Source of the DNA: JAJRAL01 sp050015815
GTDB lineage: Archaea; Thermoplasmatota; Thermoplasmata; Methanomassiliicoccales; UBA472
Assembly (NCBI GenBank): GCA_050015815.1
Contig: JBEKAR010000007.1
Coordinates: 1-21,614 of the forward strand
Length of the DNA: 21,614 nt
Direction of reading: 5' to 3'
A program made the position numbers and the translations under genes. The notes beneath the pieces are model-generated. The model saw only the letters and a program-made list of their open reading frames with translations. It searched no databases and was not told the origin of the DNA. Positions 6,798 through 14,618 of the stretch are shown in pieces. The number at the start of each line of letters is the position of its first letter. The stretch's first letter is position 1.

Positions 6798-9550
6798 CCT
6801 CCCTCCTCCCAGCCGACGTGCCAGGCGTCCTGGTGCTCTCCAGTTGAGGCGTACATCGATGAGATCAATGAGAAGTATCTCTCCTCGACGACCCTGCGCC
6901 GGAGCTTGAGGTTCGCGGTGAGCTCTCCCCGCTCGACCGACAGATCGCCCTTGGCGACCGCCCAGCGGCGCGCGCGTTCTGGCTGAGAGAGCCTGGAGTT
7001 CACTTCCTTCACCATCCTGTCGATCTCGTCCGCCGTCTTGGCGTCCCACTTCCCTTCCGGCCAGAGCAGCGCGATGCAGTACGGCCTTCCCTCACCGATG
7101 AGCAGCGCCTCGGAGACGAGGGGCGAGTCGCGTAACATCGACTCGACGCGCATCGGGCTGACGAACTTGCCGTATGAGGTCTTGATGAGTTCCTTCTTCC
7201 GGCCCTCGAGGAACAGGTACCCTCCCTCTACCCGCCCGAGATCGCCGGTCAGGAGCCAGCCGTCCCTGAACGGCTGCTCTCCTTCGTAATCGTGGTAGCC
7301 TGGAGTGACCTGGGGGCCGCGGACGAGCACTTCGTCGTCCTCGGCCGTCCTCACCTCGGTCATGGGGAGCGGCTCGCCGACGCTTCCAATCCGGTTTCGG
7401 CCCTCGCGGTTCAGGGTGACGAGCGGCGCCTCGGTGAGCCCGTAGGCGTTGTGCACCTCGATCCCGAGGCGAGAGAGATCGGAGAGGATGTCGATGCCCA
7501 TCGGACCGGAGCCGACGATCAGGTGGTCGCACTCGTCCAGACCGGCGCGTCTGAGCGCGGTCCTGCCGACCAGCCTTCTCCGGAACGAACCGGAGCCCTG
7601 GCGCAGCGCCTTCTCTCCATGGTTCGAGGCGCGGATCGAGTCCCAGAGCTTCTCGTAGAAACGAGGGACGGAGAAGAAGATCGTGGGGCGGACGAGCGGA
7701 AGGGCATCGCGCAAGCCTTTGAACTCCTCAAGGAAGTGGATGTCGACCGAGGTCGGGGCGTAGTATGGGGCGTACGTAGCCAGTATGCCCTCGACGACGT
7801 GGTTCATCGGAAGGTAGGAAAGGTAGCGGACCGGGCTGTGCCTCGCTTTCCAGGAGGGCAGCGAGACCATCGACTCGGCCATGTAGAGAAGGTGGCGGTG
7901 GCAGAACGTCACGCCCTTCGCCTTGCCGGTGGTGCTCGACGTATACCTGATCGTCGCCAGATCGTCCGGGCCGACCGGCGCGAGGTCTATCTCTTCCGCC
8001 TCCCCGGTGTCGAGGAACTCCTCCCAACCGACGATCCCCTTCTTCGGCTTCGGCGAGCGGCAGAACGAGACTATCTTGGTGCAGCAGCCTATCTCCTCTG
8101 AGCGGGCCAGGAGCTCGTCCGTTCCGATGAAGAGCACCTTCGCTCCGGACGCTTGCACCAATTCGGCGATGTCCGCCGGAGGCGAGGTGTAATAGAGCGG
8201 GACGCTGACCGCCCCAATGAGCCCGATCGCCACGTCGATCGTCAGATAGCGTGTGCTGTTCCAGCCGACGACCGCCACTCGGTCCCCCTTGACCACGCTG
8301 AGCTTGCCCAGGGCCGAGGCGGCGCACAACATGTCGGAACGGAGCGCGTCGCTTTCCACCGGGGCGATCTTGCGTTCGACTATTTCGCCGCAGTCTATCC
8401 TGCGGCGCTCCCGTTTGAGCCGGTAAACGACCTGCTCGTGGACCGTCCTTCCGGTACGATGCAGGAAGCCTGTGTACGCCGCATAGTCCAGAAGATGCGG
8501 CAAGAATTCGCGCCACTCGAGCTTGTAGGGACCGACAAGCCGGTCGACGTTCGCCCTCGAGAAACGCCGCTTCTCGGAGAAGTAGGGTGTGAGGAGCGAG
8601 AGGTTCGACGCTTCGCCCCTCGAAGCCGATCTGATCAGTAGGGCCGTCATGCGCTCAGGCATGGGGAAGAAGATCGGGCTAGGAAGGTCGACGTTGAGCG
8701 ATGCCTTCGCCCACTTCCTTGCCTCGTTCACCAGCTCGCCGATCGTCGGCAGCTTGTCGTCCGGCGCTACGAGGTGGAATGTCTTTCCCTTCGCATCGGG
8801 CGAGAACATCAGTCTGACGGTCGAATCCGCCACATCGTCGATCGGGACAAGGTTGATCTTCATCGACGAGGAGACTGGAATGAAGCGGAGGCGCCCGGTC
8901 AGATAGAGCCGGAGTGGGTAGTAGATCGTGTTGAAGGTGCGGATCCTTCCGGTCCCGGAATCTCCGACGACCATGCCGGGCCGGAGTATGGCGATTGGGA
9001 GGCGGTCCATGCGGCTCCGGACTTCGACCTCGCCGCGCAGCTTGCTCCTCTCGTAGTTGTTCTGGACGACAACGTTCGGGTCGAACGATTCCTCATCCAC
9101 AAGCCCAGAGAGTGCGCCGGCGACGTACGCGGTCGAGACGTGGGCGAACATCTCCAGGCCGTGGTCCTTCCGGATTTCCTCGGCGAGTTGTAGAATGTTC
9201 AGAGTGCCTTTGACGTTCGTCTCGTCGAGCTCGGCCTGGGGCGCATCGAGCCGAAGGTCCGCCGCGGTGTGGAGGACGTGGGTCACGTTCTTTACGAGCC
9301 ACTCCCGGTCCGCCTGGTCGGAGCAGACGAGCTCTTTCTTGACGTCGCCCCTGATGATCCTGACCTTGGAGCCAATCGCCTCGCTCAGCTCGCGGAAGTC
9401 CCACCAGGCGCGGCGCAGTCTTAGGTCGGCCTCCTGCTGGTCCTTGCCCCTGACGAGAGCGGCGACGACGCAATCCTGCCGCAGCAATCGCACGATCGCC
9501 TCGGTCCCGAGGAATCCGGTCGCACCGGTGACGAATACCACCCGGCTCAT
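6794..9550 (-). CDS. Fusion: thioester-reductase-like SDR + long-chain acyl-CoA synthetase
   Basis: This 918-residue protein contains two enzymes. Residues 1 to about 360 form an extended SDR of the male-sterility/thioester reductase type: NAD(P) motif TGATGFLG (8-15), S139 in HVSTAY and Y166-x3-K170, with the substrate-side segment ILRPGMVVGDSGTG. Residues about 368-918 form an AMP-binding acyl-CoA ligase: P-loop YTSSTTGKAKGV (536-547), YLPMNHVVEG, NAYGLTEAP, LLTGDLG, GRKKELIKTSYGKFVSP and the terminal GELTANLKLRRR, as in LACS enzymes. It would activate a carboxylic acid to an acyl-AMP/CoA and reduce it to aldehyde or alcohol. The order is the reverse of carboxylic acid reductases (ligase-carrier-reductase) and no carrier domain is visible. 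Start ATG with GGTGAT just upstream overlaps the previous stop. Confidence 0.9.
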   Translation of the reverse strand: MSRVVFVTGATGFLGTEAIVRLLRQDCVVAALVRGKDQQEADLRLRRAWWDFRELSEAIGSKVRIIRGDVKKELVCSDQADREWLVKNVTHVLHTAADLRLDAPQAELDETNVKGTLNILQLAEEIRKDHGLEMFAHVSTAYVAGALSGLVDEESFDPNVVVQNNYERSKLRGEVEVRSRMDRLPIAILRPGMVVGDSGTGRIRTFNTIYYPLRLYLTGRLRFIPVSSSMKINLVPIDDVADSTVRLMFSPDAKGKTFHLVAPDDKLPTIGELVNEARKWAKASLNVDLPSPIFFPMPERMTALLIRSASRGEASNLSLLTPYFSEKRRFSRANVDRLVGPYKLEWREFLPHLLDYAAYTGFLHRTGRTVHEQVVYRLKRERRRIDCGEIVERKIAPVESDALRSDMLCAASALGKLSVVKGDRVAVVGWNSTRYLTIDVAIGLIGAVSVPLYYTSPPADIAELVQASGAKVLFIGTDELLARSEEIGCCTKIVSFCRSPKPKKGIVGWEEFLDTGEAEEIDLAPVGPDDLATIRYTSSTTGKAKGVTFCHRHLLYMAESMVSLPSWKARHSPVRYLSYLPMNHVVEGILATYAPYYAPTSVDIHFLEEFKGLRDALPLVRPTIFFSVPRFYEKLWDSIRASNHGEKALRQGSGSFRRRLVGRTALRRAGLDECDHLIVGSGPMGIDILSDLSRLGIEVHNAYGLTEAPLVTLNREGRNRIGSVGEPLPMTEVRTAEDDEVLVRGPQVTPGYHDYEGEQPFRDGWLLTGDLGRVEGGYLFLEGRKKELIKTSYGKFVSPMRVESMLRDSPLVSEALLIGEGRPYCIALLWPEGKWDAKTADEIDRMVKEVNSRLSQPERARRWAVAKGDLSVERGELTANLKLRRRVVEERYFSLISSMYASTGEHQDAWHVGWEEGG

Positions 9551-10806
9551 TCGATCACCGGAAGACCCTTCGAGATCGCGAACTGCCTGAGGAGCTCGAC
9601 ATTCTTCTTGGCCATGGCCGTGTGCTTCTCGCAGATCGCCCCGAGCCGTTCCTTGATCGGGTCGTGCCTGGCCACCAAGCGGTCGACTATTCCCGGCAGG
9701 TCCTGCCAGAGAGTCGGCGAGTCGTGCTCGAGAAAGAACTCGTTGTGCAGGCCGCTCTCGAGGTAGAAGTCGTGTAGGCGGAGGTCGTGGCCGATCGCGA
9801 CCTGCGGCACCCCAGCGCTCATCGACAGCACCGACGCATGATATCTGGAAGTGATGAGGAGATCGAGCGAACGGAGCACCCGCGTCATCGTTGCAGCGTC
9901 GTGAACGTTCGAGGAGAAGACCTTCGCCCTGTCCACGTGCTTCATGTGGGAGACGATGTTCGTCGCGAGCCGCTCGTCGACCGCCTCCATTGCGATCAGG
10001 GCGATGCTCTTGCCGTGCCGTTCGACGATCCGGTCCGCCTCGGCGGCGAAGTGAATCGCAAGCTGCTCGGTCCGTCTGCGGCCATTCCTCGTGATCGAGA
10101 AGTAGTAGGGCCAGCGGTAGCAGTTCTTCTTGCGCCCGAACGGACGGAGCACCACCGGCCAGATATTGAAGTCGACGACGGCGATGCCTGCGACGCCTCC
10201 CCGTGCCTCTGGCCAGTGGCGCCCGAGCGTCCCGTCCTCTTTCCCGGCGTCGAACGTGAACGCAGTATCGTCCGTGACTACGATCGGCGCGGTGACGCCC
10301 CAGCCCTCGAGCCGGTCGGCGGACGACTGCGTCCGGGTTATCAGCAGGTCGACCTTGCTCGCGTCCCGCTTGACGCTCCGGATCCTCCTCGGCGCCAGAT
10401 TGCCCGAATCGACCGCATAGGCGATCGACGGCTTGCCGTACTCCTTCGAGTACCGAGTGCCCGCAAGGAACGCCCAGAGCAACGCCGCCGCCCAGATGTC
10501 CATGTAGCAGCTGCCCTCGACGAGCATCAGCAGGTCGTTGTTCTTGACCAGCCGCCTGATCGCGCGGAAGAAGATCGTGGGGACGACGGCGATGCGCAGC
10601 GTGTCCGTCTCTTTGATGTATCGCCTTAGGTTCGCCTCGTTCAGCGTCGGGACGGTGATGATCGCCTCCGGCCCGAAGACGCCCCTCACGTCCTCTACAA
10701 TCGATAGGAGCCTAGCTTCGGAGCCGGTGTTGTTCGCCCCGTTGTACCCGAGAAGCAGGACCCTTGATGGCCTCGGTACGGTGACGGCCCGGCGGTCGTC
10801 GGTCAT
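9547..10806 (-). CDS. Polysaccharide pyruvyl transferase family protein
   Basis: This 419-residue protein matches the polysaccharide pyruvyl transferase (CsaB/WcaK) family, which moves a pyruvyl ketal from PEP to a sugar. The amino end RVLLLGYNGANNTGSEARLL (15-34) is the family's first strand and glycine-rich loop; RPFGRKKNCY lies in the middle. ITSRYHASVLSMSAGVPQVA near the carboxyl end carries the conserved S-R-x-H-x-x-x-x-x-x-x-x-G-x-P signature. The frame is open upstream to 11049, but the ATG at 10806 lies about 31 bases from a good TATA box and directly precedes the first strand, so the transcript is almost leaderless. It is the first gene of the four-gene operon. The acceptor could be a surface glycan or glycolipid. 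Confidence 0.85.
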   Translation of the reverse strand: MTDDRRAVTVPRPSRVLLLGYNGANNTGSEARLLSIVEDVRGVFGPEAIITVPTLNEANLRRYIKETDTLRIAVVPTIFFRAIRRLVKNNDLLMLVEGSCYMDIWAAALLWAFLAGTRYSKEYGKPSIAYAVDSGNLAPRRIRSVKRDASKVDLLITRTQSSADRLEGWGVTAPIVVTDDTAFTFDAGKEDGTLGRHWPEARGGVAGIAVVDFNIWPVVLRPFGRKKNCYRWPYYFSITRNGRRRTEQLAIHFAAEADRIVERHGKSIALIAMEAVDERLATNIVSHMKHVDRAKVFSSNVHDAATMTRVLRSLDLLITSRYHASVLSMSAGVPQVAIGHDLRLHDFYLESGLHNEFFLEHDSPTLWQDLPGIVDRLVARHDPIKERLGAICEKHTAMAKKNVELLRQFAISKGLPVIE

Positions 10807-10831
10807 GTGACGTTTCTCGAAATCGCTGGCA

Positions 10832-10840
10832 CATATTAAA
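10832..10840 (-). promoter_or_regulatory. TATA box of the pyruvyl transferase operon
   Basis: TTTAATATG (leftward) is centred about 31 bases before the ATG at 10806, so initiation should occur within some 5-8 bases of the start codon. It is one of the clearest promoters in the window, in the 118-base divergent spacer shared with cysteate synthase. Confidence 0.6.
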
Positions 10841-10902
10841 CGTTGGGTTTCCTTCCGACCGTTCCGACAATACTCCCTTCCCGCCGCCGGGCGAGGCCGA
10901 AG

Positions 10903-10909
10903 CGTATTA
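10903..10909 (+). promoter_or_regulatory. Weak TATA-like box for the coenzyme M operon
   Basis: GTATTAG is the only AT-rich element before the cysteate synthase gene. It is centred 19 bases before the ATG at 10925 but 31 bases before the in-frame ATG at 10937. This spacing favours the second ATG, if this box is the promoter at all. Confidence 0.3.
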
Positions 10910-10924
10910 GTCGGGGCGGATACG

Positions 10925-12208
10925 ATGCCCTGCCTCATGGGAGCATACGAGCTCCATTGCGCAGTCGGGGGTGAGCTCCTCGAACCAGGTTCGACAGGAT
11001 GCGAGAGGCACGCCGCGCTCGCCCGGACGAAGTACGCACGCGAGCTCATAGTCCGCGACCTGCCTGGCCTCTGGAGGTTCGTGGATTGGCTCCCGGTGAG
11101 CAGGGAGCTGGCTGGGGTCTCTCCCGGCTCGATCTGCTACAAGAGCGAGGCCTTCGCGAAGGAGCTTCGCCTGAAGGATCTCTGGATATCGTTCAGCGGC
11201 TACTGGCCCGAGAGGGGCGGGGCCTGTCCGACCTGCACCTTCAAGGACCTGGAGGCGGCGCCGACGGTGATGCGCCTGACGGACCTGGAGGAGGAATCCG
11301 CCCTGGTGGTCGCGTCGGCGGGGAACACGGGCAAGGCGTTCGCTCACGTCTCATGCATCCTTGGGCGACCGGTCGTGCTGGTCGTCCCAATCTCCTGCTT
11401 CGAGAAGCTCTGGATCCCGAGGGACGACCCGGATCATGGTGGACTTTTCGTCGTCGGCGTGAACGGCGATTACGCCGACGCGATCGACCTCGCGGACCGC
11501 CTGGCCAAGCTGCCAGGTTTCGTGCCGGAGGGCGGGGCGAGGAACCTGGCGCGCCGCGACGGGATGGGCACGGTGATGCTCGAGGGGACGACAAGGATCG
11601 GAAGACTTCCGGACCACTACTTCCAGGCGGTGGGGAGCGGGACCGGCGGAATCGCGGCCTGGGAGGCGTCTCTGAGGCTCATCGCCGACGGTCGGTTCGG
11701 AGAGACGCTGCCGAACCTGAACCTCGCCCAGAACCTTCCTTGCGCTCCGCTCCTGTCGCGATTCGACGGGACGAAGATCCACGAGGACTGCCCGGAGGGA
11801 ATGTTTGATCTGGTGCTTTACAATCGCCGTCCACCGTACGAGATCGGAGGCGGTGTCCGGGATGCCCTGAGGGCGACGCATGGCATCGTGGTCGGGGCGA
11901 CGAACCTCGAGGCGCAGGAGGCGCGCATGCTGTTCCAGGGCGTCGAGGGCATAGACATCGTGCCCGCGGCAGCGATCGCGGTCGCCGCCCTGATGGAGGA
12001 GGTCGAGAGGGGCGCGGTCGACAGGGAGAGCACGATCCTGCTGAACATCACCGGCGGCGGCGAGGCGCGCCTGCACAAGGAGATCGGCACGAAGCGTCTT
12101 CCATGCCAGATGAAGGTTGACGCTAAGACGGTCGATTTTGACGCGCTCGCCGGTTGGATATCGGAGTATCTCGCGGCGAGAGAGAAGGTGGAGAGAGGTG
12201 GAATATGA
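10925..12208 (+). CDS. Cysteate synthase (coenzyme M biosynthesis)
   Basis: This 427-residue PLP enzyme is of the threonine synthase fold. It would convert O-phosphoserine and sulfite to L-cysteate, the first committed step of the coenzyme M route used by Methanosarcinales and Methanomicrobiales. The PLP lysine is K107 in CPTCTFKDLEAAP and the phosphate/PLP loop is SAGNTGKAFA (131-140). VGSGTGGIAAWEA and NITGGGEARLHKE are further PLP-site loops. It lacks the usual threonine synthase GSFKDRG form, as cysteate synthases do, and the sulfopyruvate decarboxylase genes directly downstream make the assignment strong. Start: ATG 10925 or ATG 10937 (MGAYELHC), the latter better placed for the promoter. 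The stop overlaps comD by 4 bases. Confidence 0.9.
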   Translation: MPCLMGAYELHCAVGGELLEPGSTGCERHAALARTKYARELIVRDLPGLWRFVDWLPVSRELAGVSPGSICYKSEAFAKELRLKDLWISFSGYWPERGGACPTCTFKDLEAAPTVMRLTDLEEESALVVASAGNTGKAFAHVSCILGRPVVLVVPISCFEKLWIPRDDPDHGGLFVVGVNGDYADAIDLADRLAKLPGFVPEGGARNLARRDGMGTVMLEGTTRIGRLPDHYFQAVGSGTGGIAAWEASLRLIADGRFGETLPNLNLAQNLPCAPLLSRFDGTKIHEDCPEGMFDLVLYNRRPPYEIGGGVRDALRATHGIVVGATNLEAQEARMLFQGVEGIDIVPAAAIAVAALMEEVERGAVDRESTILLNITGGGEARLHKEIGTKRLPCQMKVDAKTVDFDALAGWISEYLAAREKVERGGI

Positions 12209-12702
12209 ACGAGCGGGCGAAAGCGGTCTTTGGCGGGATGAAGGATGCGGGCATCGACTTCGTCGCCAGCGTGCCCTGCGTCTATCTCAAGGACCTCCTG
12301 GAACTGATCGATGCGGACGAGGATATCATCCATGTGCCGGTCACCAGGGAAGAGGAGGGCGTCGGGATCTGCGCCGGCGCGTTCATGGGCGGCAGGAGGA
12401 CGGCGCTGCTGATGCAGAACTCCGGCCTGGGCAACTGCATCAACGCGCTCGAGTCGCTGGACATGCTCTACGGCATCCCGCTGCTGATGGTCGTGAGCCA
12501 CCGCGGCGTAGAAGGGGAGAGAGTGAGCGCTCAGGTGCCGATGGGCCTCTCGACTGAGCCGCTGCTCAAGGCGCTGAAGATGCCCGCCTACAAACCATTG
12601 CCAAAGGACGCGAGGAAGACGGTCAGGGAGGCGTACGGGCGCTCCGAGCGAGAAGGCGTTCCTGCGGCCATCCTCCTGAGCGTCGTCTTCTGGAGGTCCT
12701 GA
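12205..12702 (+). CDS. comD: Sulfopyruvate decarboxylase, alpha subunit
   Basis: This 165-residue protein is the pyrimidine-binding half of a thiamine diphosphate enzyme. VPVTREEEGVGICAGAFMGG (residues 45-64) includes the conserved Glu that activates TPP, and ALLMQNSGLGNCINALESL is typical of ComD. With ComE it decarboxylates 3-sulfopyruvate to sulfoacetaldehyde in coenzyme M synthesis. I chose the ATG at 12205: GAGAGGTG lies just upstream, the ATG overlaps the cysteate synthase stop (ATGA), and the protein then begins MNERAKAVFGGMKDAG as in other ComD proteins. The open frame upstream (to 12154) has no such support. In Methanosarcina the two halves are one fused protein; here they are separate, as in Methanocaldococcus. 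Confidence 0.93.
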   Translation: MNERAKAVFGGMKDAGIDFVASVPCVYLKDLLELIDADEDIIHVPVTREEEGVGICAGAFMGGRRTALLMQNSGLGNCINALESLDMLYGIPLLMVVSHRGVEGERVSAQVPMGLSTEPLLKALKMPAYKPLPKDARKTVREAYGRSEREGVPAAILLSVVFWRS

Positions 12703-13256
12703 TGAAGCGCATCGAGGCGTTGACGACCGTCGCGAAGGAGGCGGGCGACAGCCTGATCGTCTGCAACCTCGGTGATCCGGCCAGGGAGCTCTACGCCTCC
12801 GCGGACCGGGACGAGAACTTCTACATGCTCGGCTCGATGGGCCTCGCGTCATCGATCGGGCTCGGCATCGCTCTGGCGCTCAATGGCAGGATGGTCATCG
12901 CTCTGGACGGGGACGGTTCGGTGCTGATGAACCTCGGTTCGCTGTGCACTATCGCAGCGCGTGCGCCGGAGAACTATCTCCTCGTCATAATCGACAATGG
13001 CGTCTATGGCTCGACCGGAGGACAGCCGTCGCCGACCTCGGGTCGAACGAATCTTGTCGCCCTGGCCAAGGCTGCCGGGAATCGAAACGTGAGATCGGTC
13101 TCAACGCTCGAAGAGCTCGCCTCTGCCATCAAGAAGATGCGTTCTGGCATACTTGTCGCGAGGGTCGAGCCGGGGGGCGCCGATTCACCCCTGATCGACC
13201 TGCCTGCGAAGGATATCATGAGGCGTTTCGTCAGAGCCGCTCGACCATCTGGGTAA
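12702..13256 (+). CDS. comE: Sulfopyruvate decarboxylase, beta subunit
   Basis: This 184-residue protein is the diphosphate-binding half of sulfopyruvate decarboxylase. The TPP/Mg motif is complete: LDGDGS (68-73) followed by NYLLVIIDNGVYGSTGG, with N99 closing the GDG-x(26)-N pattern. The segment YMLGSMGLASSIGLGIALAL is also characteristic. The start shares one base with the comD stop (TGATG) and has GGAGGT 5 bases upstream, so the two subunits are made in step. The 3' end overlaps the convergent comF-like gene by 26 bases, so the last eight codons and the stop are coding on both strands. Confidence 0.94.
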   Translation: MKRIEALTTVAKEAGDSLIVCNLGDPARELYASADRDENFYMLGSMGLASSIGLGIALALNGRMVIALDGDGSVLMNLGSLCTIAARAPENYLLVIIDNGVYGSTGGQPSPTSGRTNLVALAKAAGNRNVRSVSTLEELASAIKKMRSGILVARVEPGGADSPLIDLPAKDIMRRFVRAARPSG

Positions 13257-14505
13257 GCGTGAACGATCCGTCCAGTAGGCGCTTCTTGAGATCCTTCGCG
13301 ATCTTGAGCGCCCTCACGCGGTCCGACTGCCTGCAGACGACCGGCACGTTCCAATTCTTTCCGAATGCCTCGAAGCCGACGCTGCCGATCCGCCCCTGGA
13401 ATACCTCGTGATGACAGAGCGTCGTGCAGAAGCCGCAGTTGAAGCACTTGTGATAGTCGATCTTCGCGACCTTGCCGCTGACGCTGATGGCGCCGGTCGG
13501 GCACTTCTCCGCCGCGTCGCAGCGCTCGCAGCCTTCGCATTTCCCCTTCGCCACCTTGGCCATCGGATCGACGTCGTCCCAGACCTGGCCATAGTCCGCG
13601 GTCGATATCCTACCCCTGTCTTTCAGGTCGTTCACGGGGAGCGGGATGTCCCGGTCCAGGACCGAGATCGCCTTCCTGACCGAATCATCGATCACCGGTA
13701 TCGCGACGCCCCAGGTCACGGCGCACTCCGGCCCCGCGGAGGTCTGGAAGCCGCCCATGTACTCCGGGCTCATGCCCTTCATGTCGGCGATCATCATCAG
13801 GTTCGGGCTTGCCGGCGAGCTCCTTGTCCCGGTTCCGGTGATGTATCCGACCGCTCCGTTGACCAGGACCCTCGTCCCGATTCCTATCATATGTAGTTCA
13901 GGATCGTTCTGGATCGGGTTCAGCGAGCCGCACCCGGAGAAGGTGAGCTCGCTCATGCTCGGGGCGAATACCGACGGGTGGAAGATCGAGTTCATCGCCC
14001 TATTCCCGGAGTTTACAATCGCGAGGTAGTTGCGGAAAGCGTGCCTCGTGGCCAGGAGCTTGGCGGTCTTCATCTCTTCGAGCTTGACATTCGCAGAGAT
14101 TTGGTCGCCTTCATTCGTCTTGACCTCGACATCGATCCCCTGCTCATCGGCCAGGTCGCGGAATAGGTGCCCGGCCCCGTATCGCCGATCATCTGGGCTG
14201 ACCGAAGTGCCTAGGACCATCAGGTCGACGATGCCGAGTCGTTCGTTCGGGCACGGGCCTGGAATCGCGGGCACCCCGTTCAGACTGGCGGAGGAAGCGC
14301 GTTCGAACGTGCCAGGCTTCGAGACCGGGAAGGAGAGGATGGCATAGGTGCCGCTCATCAGGCCCCTGGTGCCGCAGGTCACGACGTCGACGTCCTTCGG
14401 GGCGCTTCCGTCCTCCCTGAGGGACTCGCGCACTTCCTGGGCGGTGAGGACTACGGCTTCGCCCTTCCTCAGCCTTTCGTTGATGTCCTCGATCGAACTG
14501 CGCAT
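13231..14505 (-). CDS. comF: DUF39-ferredoxin protein, methanogenesis marker 16 / ComF type
   Basis: This protein (424 residues from this ATG) joins a DUF39/HcyBio domain (residues 1 to about 300) to a two-cluster ferredoxin. DUF39 shows IEDINERLRKGEAVVLTAQE, C44, LNGVPAIPGPCPNERLG with C85, YGAGHLFRDLAD, and SGCGSLNPIQNDPELHMIGI. The ferredoxin cysteines are 323, 326, 329, 335 (CxxCxxCx5CP, one spacing unusual) and 354, 357, 360, 364. This architecture fits methanogenesis marker protein 16; its M. jannaschii member has been proposed to insert the thiol into sulfoacetaldehyde to yield coenzyme M. The neighbouring cysteate synthase and comDE fit that role. The related alternative is aspartate-semialdehyde sulfurtransferase (homocysteine synthesis). 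The frame is open to a GTG at 14613, but that start is only 10 bases from a TATA box, and family members begin near this ATG. Confidence 0.82.
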   Translation of the reverse strand: MRSSIEDINERLRKGEAVVLTAQEVRESLREDGSAPKDVDVVTCGTRGLMSGTYAILSFPVSKPGTFERASSASLNGVPAIPGPCPNERLGIVDLMVLGTSVSPDDRRYGAGHLFRDLADEQGIDVEVKTNEGDQISANVKLEEMKTAKLLATRHAFRNYLAIVNSGNRAMNSIFHPSVFAPSMSELTFSGCGSLNPIQNDPELHMIGIGTRVLVNGAVGYITGTGTRSSPASPNLMMIADMKGMSPEYMGGFQTSAGPECAVTWGVAIPVIDDSVRKAISVLDRDIPLPVNDLKDRGRISTADYGQVWDDVDPMAKVAKGKCEGCERCDAAEKCPTGAISVSGKVAKIDYHKCFNCGFCTTLCHHEVFQGRIGSVGFEAFGKNWNVPVVCRQSDRVRALKIAKDLKKRLLDGSFTLTQMVERL

Positions 14506-14618
14506 GAGGCTTCGTATCGGCAGACGCCCTGATTTGGCTTTTGCCCTTGGCCGCACCCGGAGCGACTCCACCTCGTCCTGAATAGTCTTCTCGCTCGTAT
14601 CGAGGTCGGGCACGAGCG

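Noticed and set aside
7292..8101. Rightward open frame of 269 codons opposite the acyl ligase
   Set aside because: It lies wholly antisense to a recognised AMP-binding domain and its product shows no known motif.
9787..10629. Rightward open frame of 280 codons opposite the pyruvyl transferase gene
   Set aside because: It is antisense to a recognisable enzyme, with Arg/Asp-rich composition typical of a GC-rich shadow frame.
10807..11049. Longer amino end for the pyruvyl transferase protein
   Set aside because: The extra 81 residues precede the TATA box and overlap the divergent cysteate synthase gene, and they lack the family's first strand.
11818..12852. Leftward open frame of 344 codons over the coenzyme M operon
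   Set aside because: It runs opposite cysteate synthase and comDE, which have full catalytic motifs; the product has no recognisable domain.
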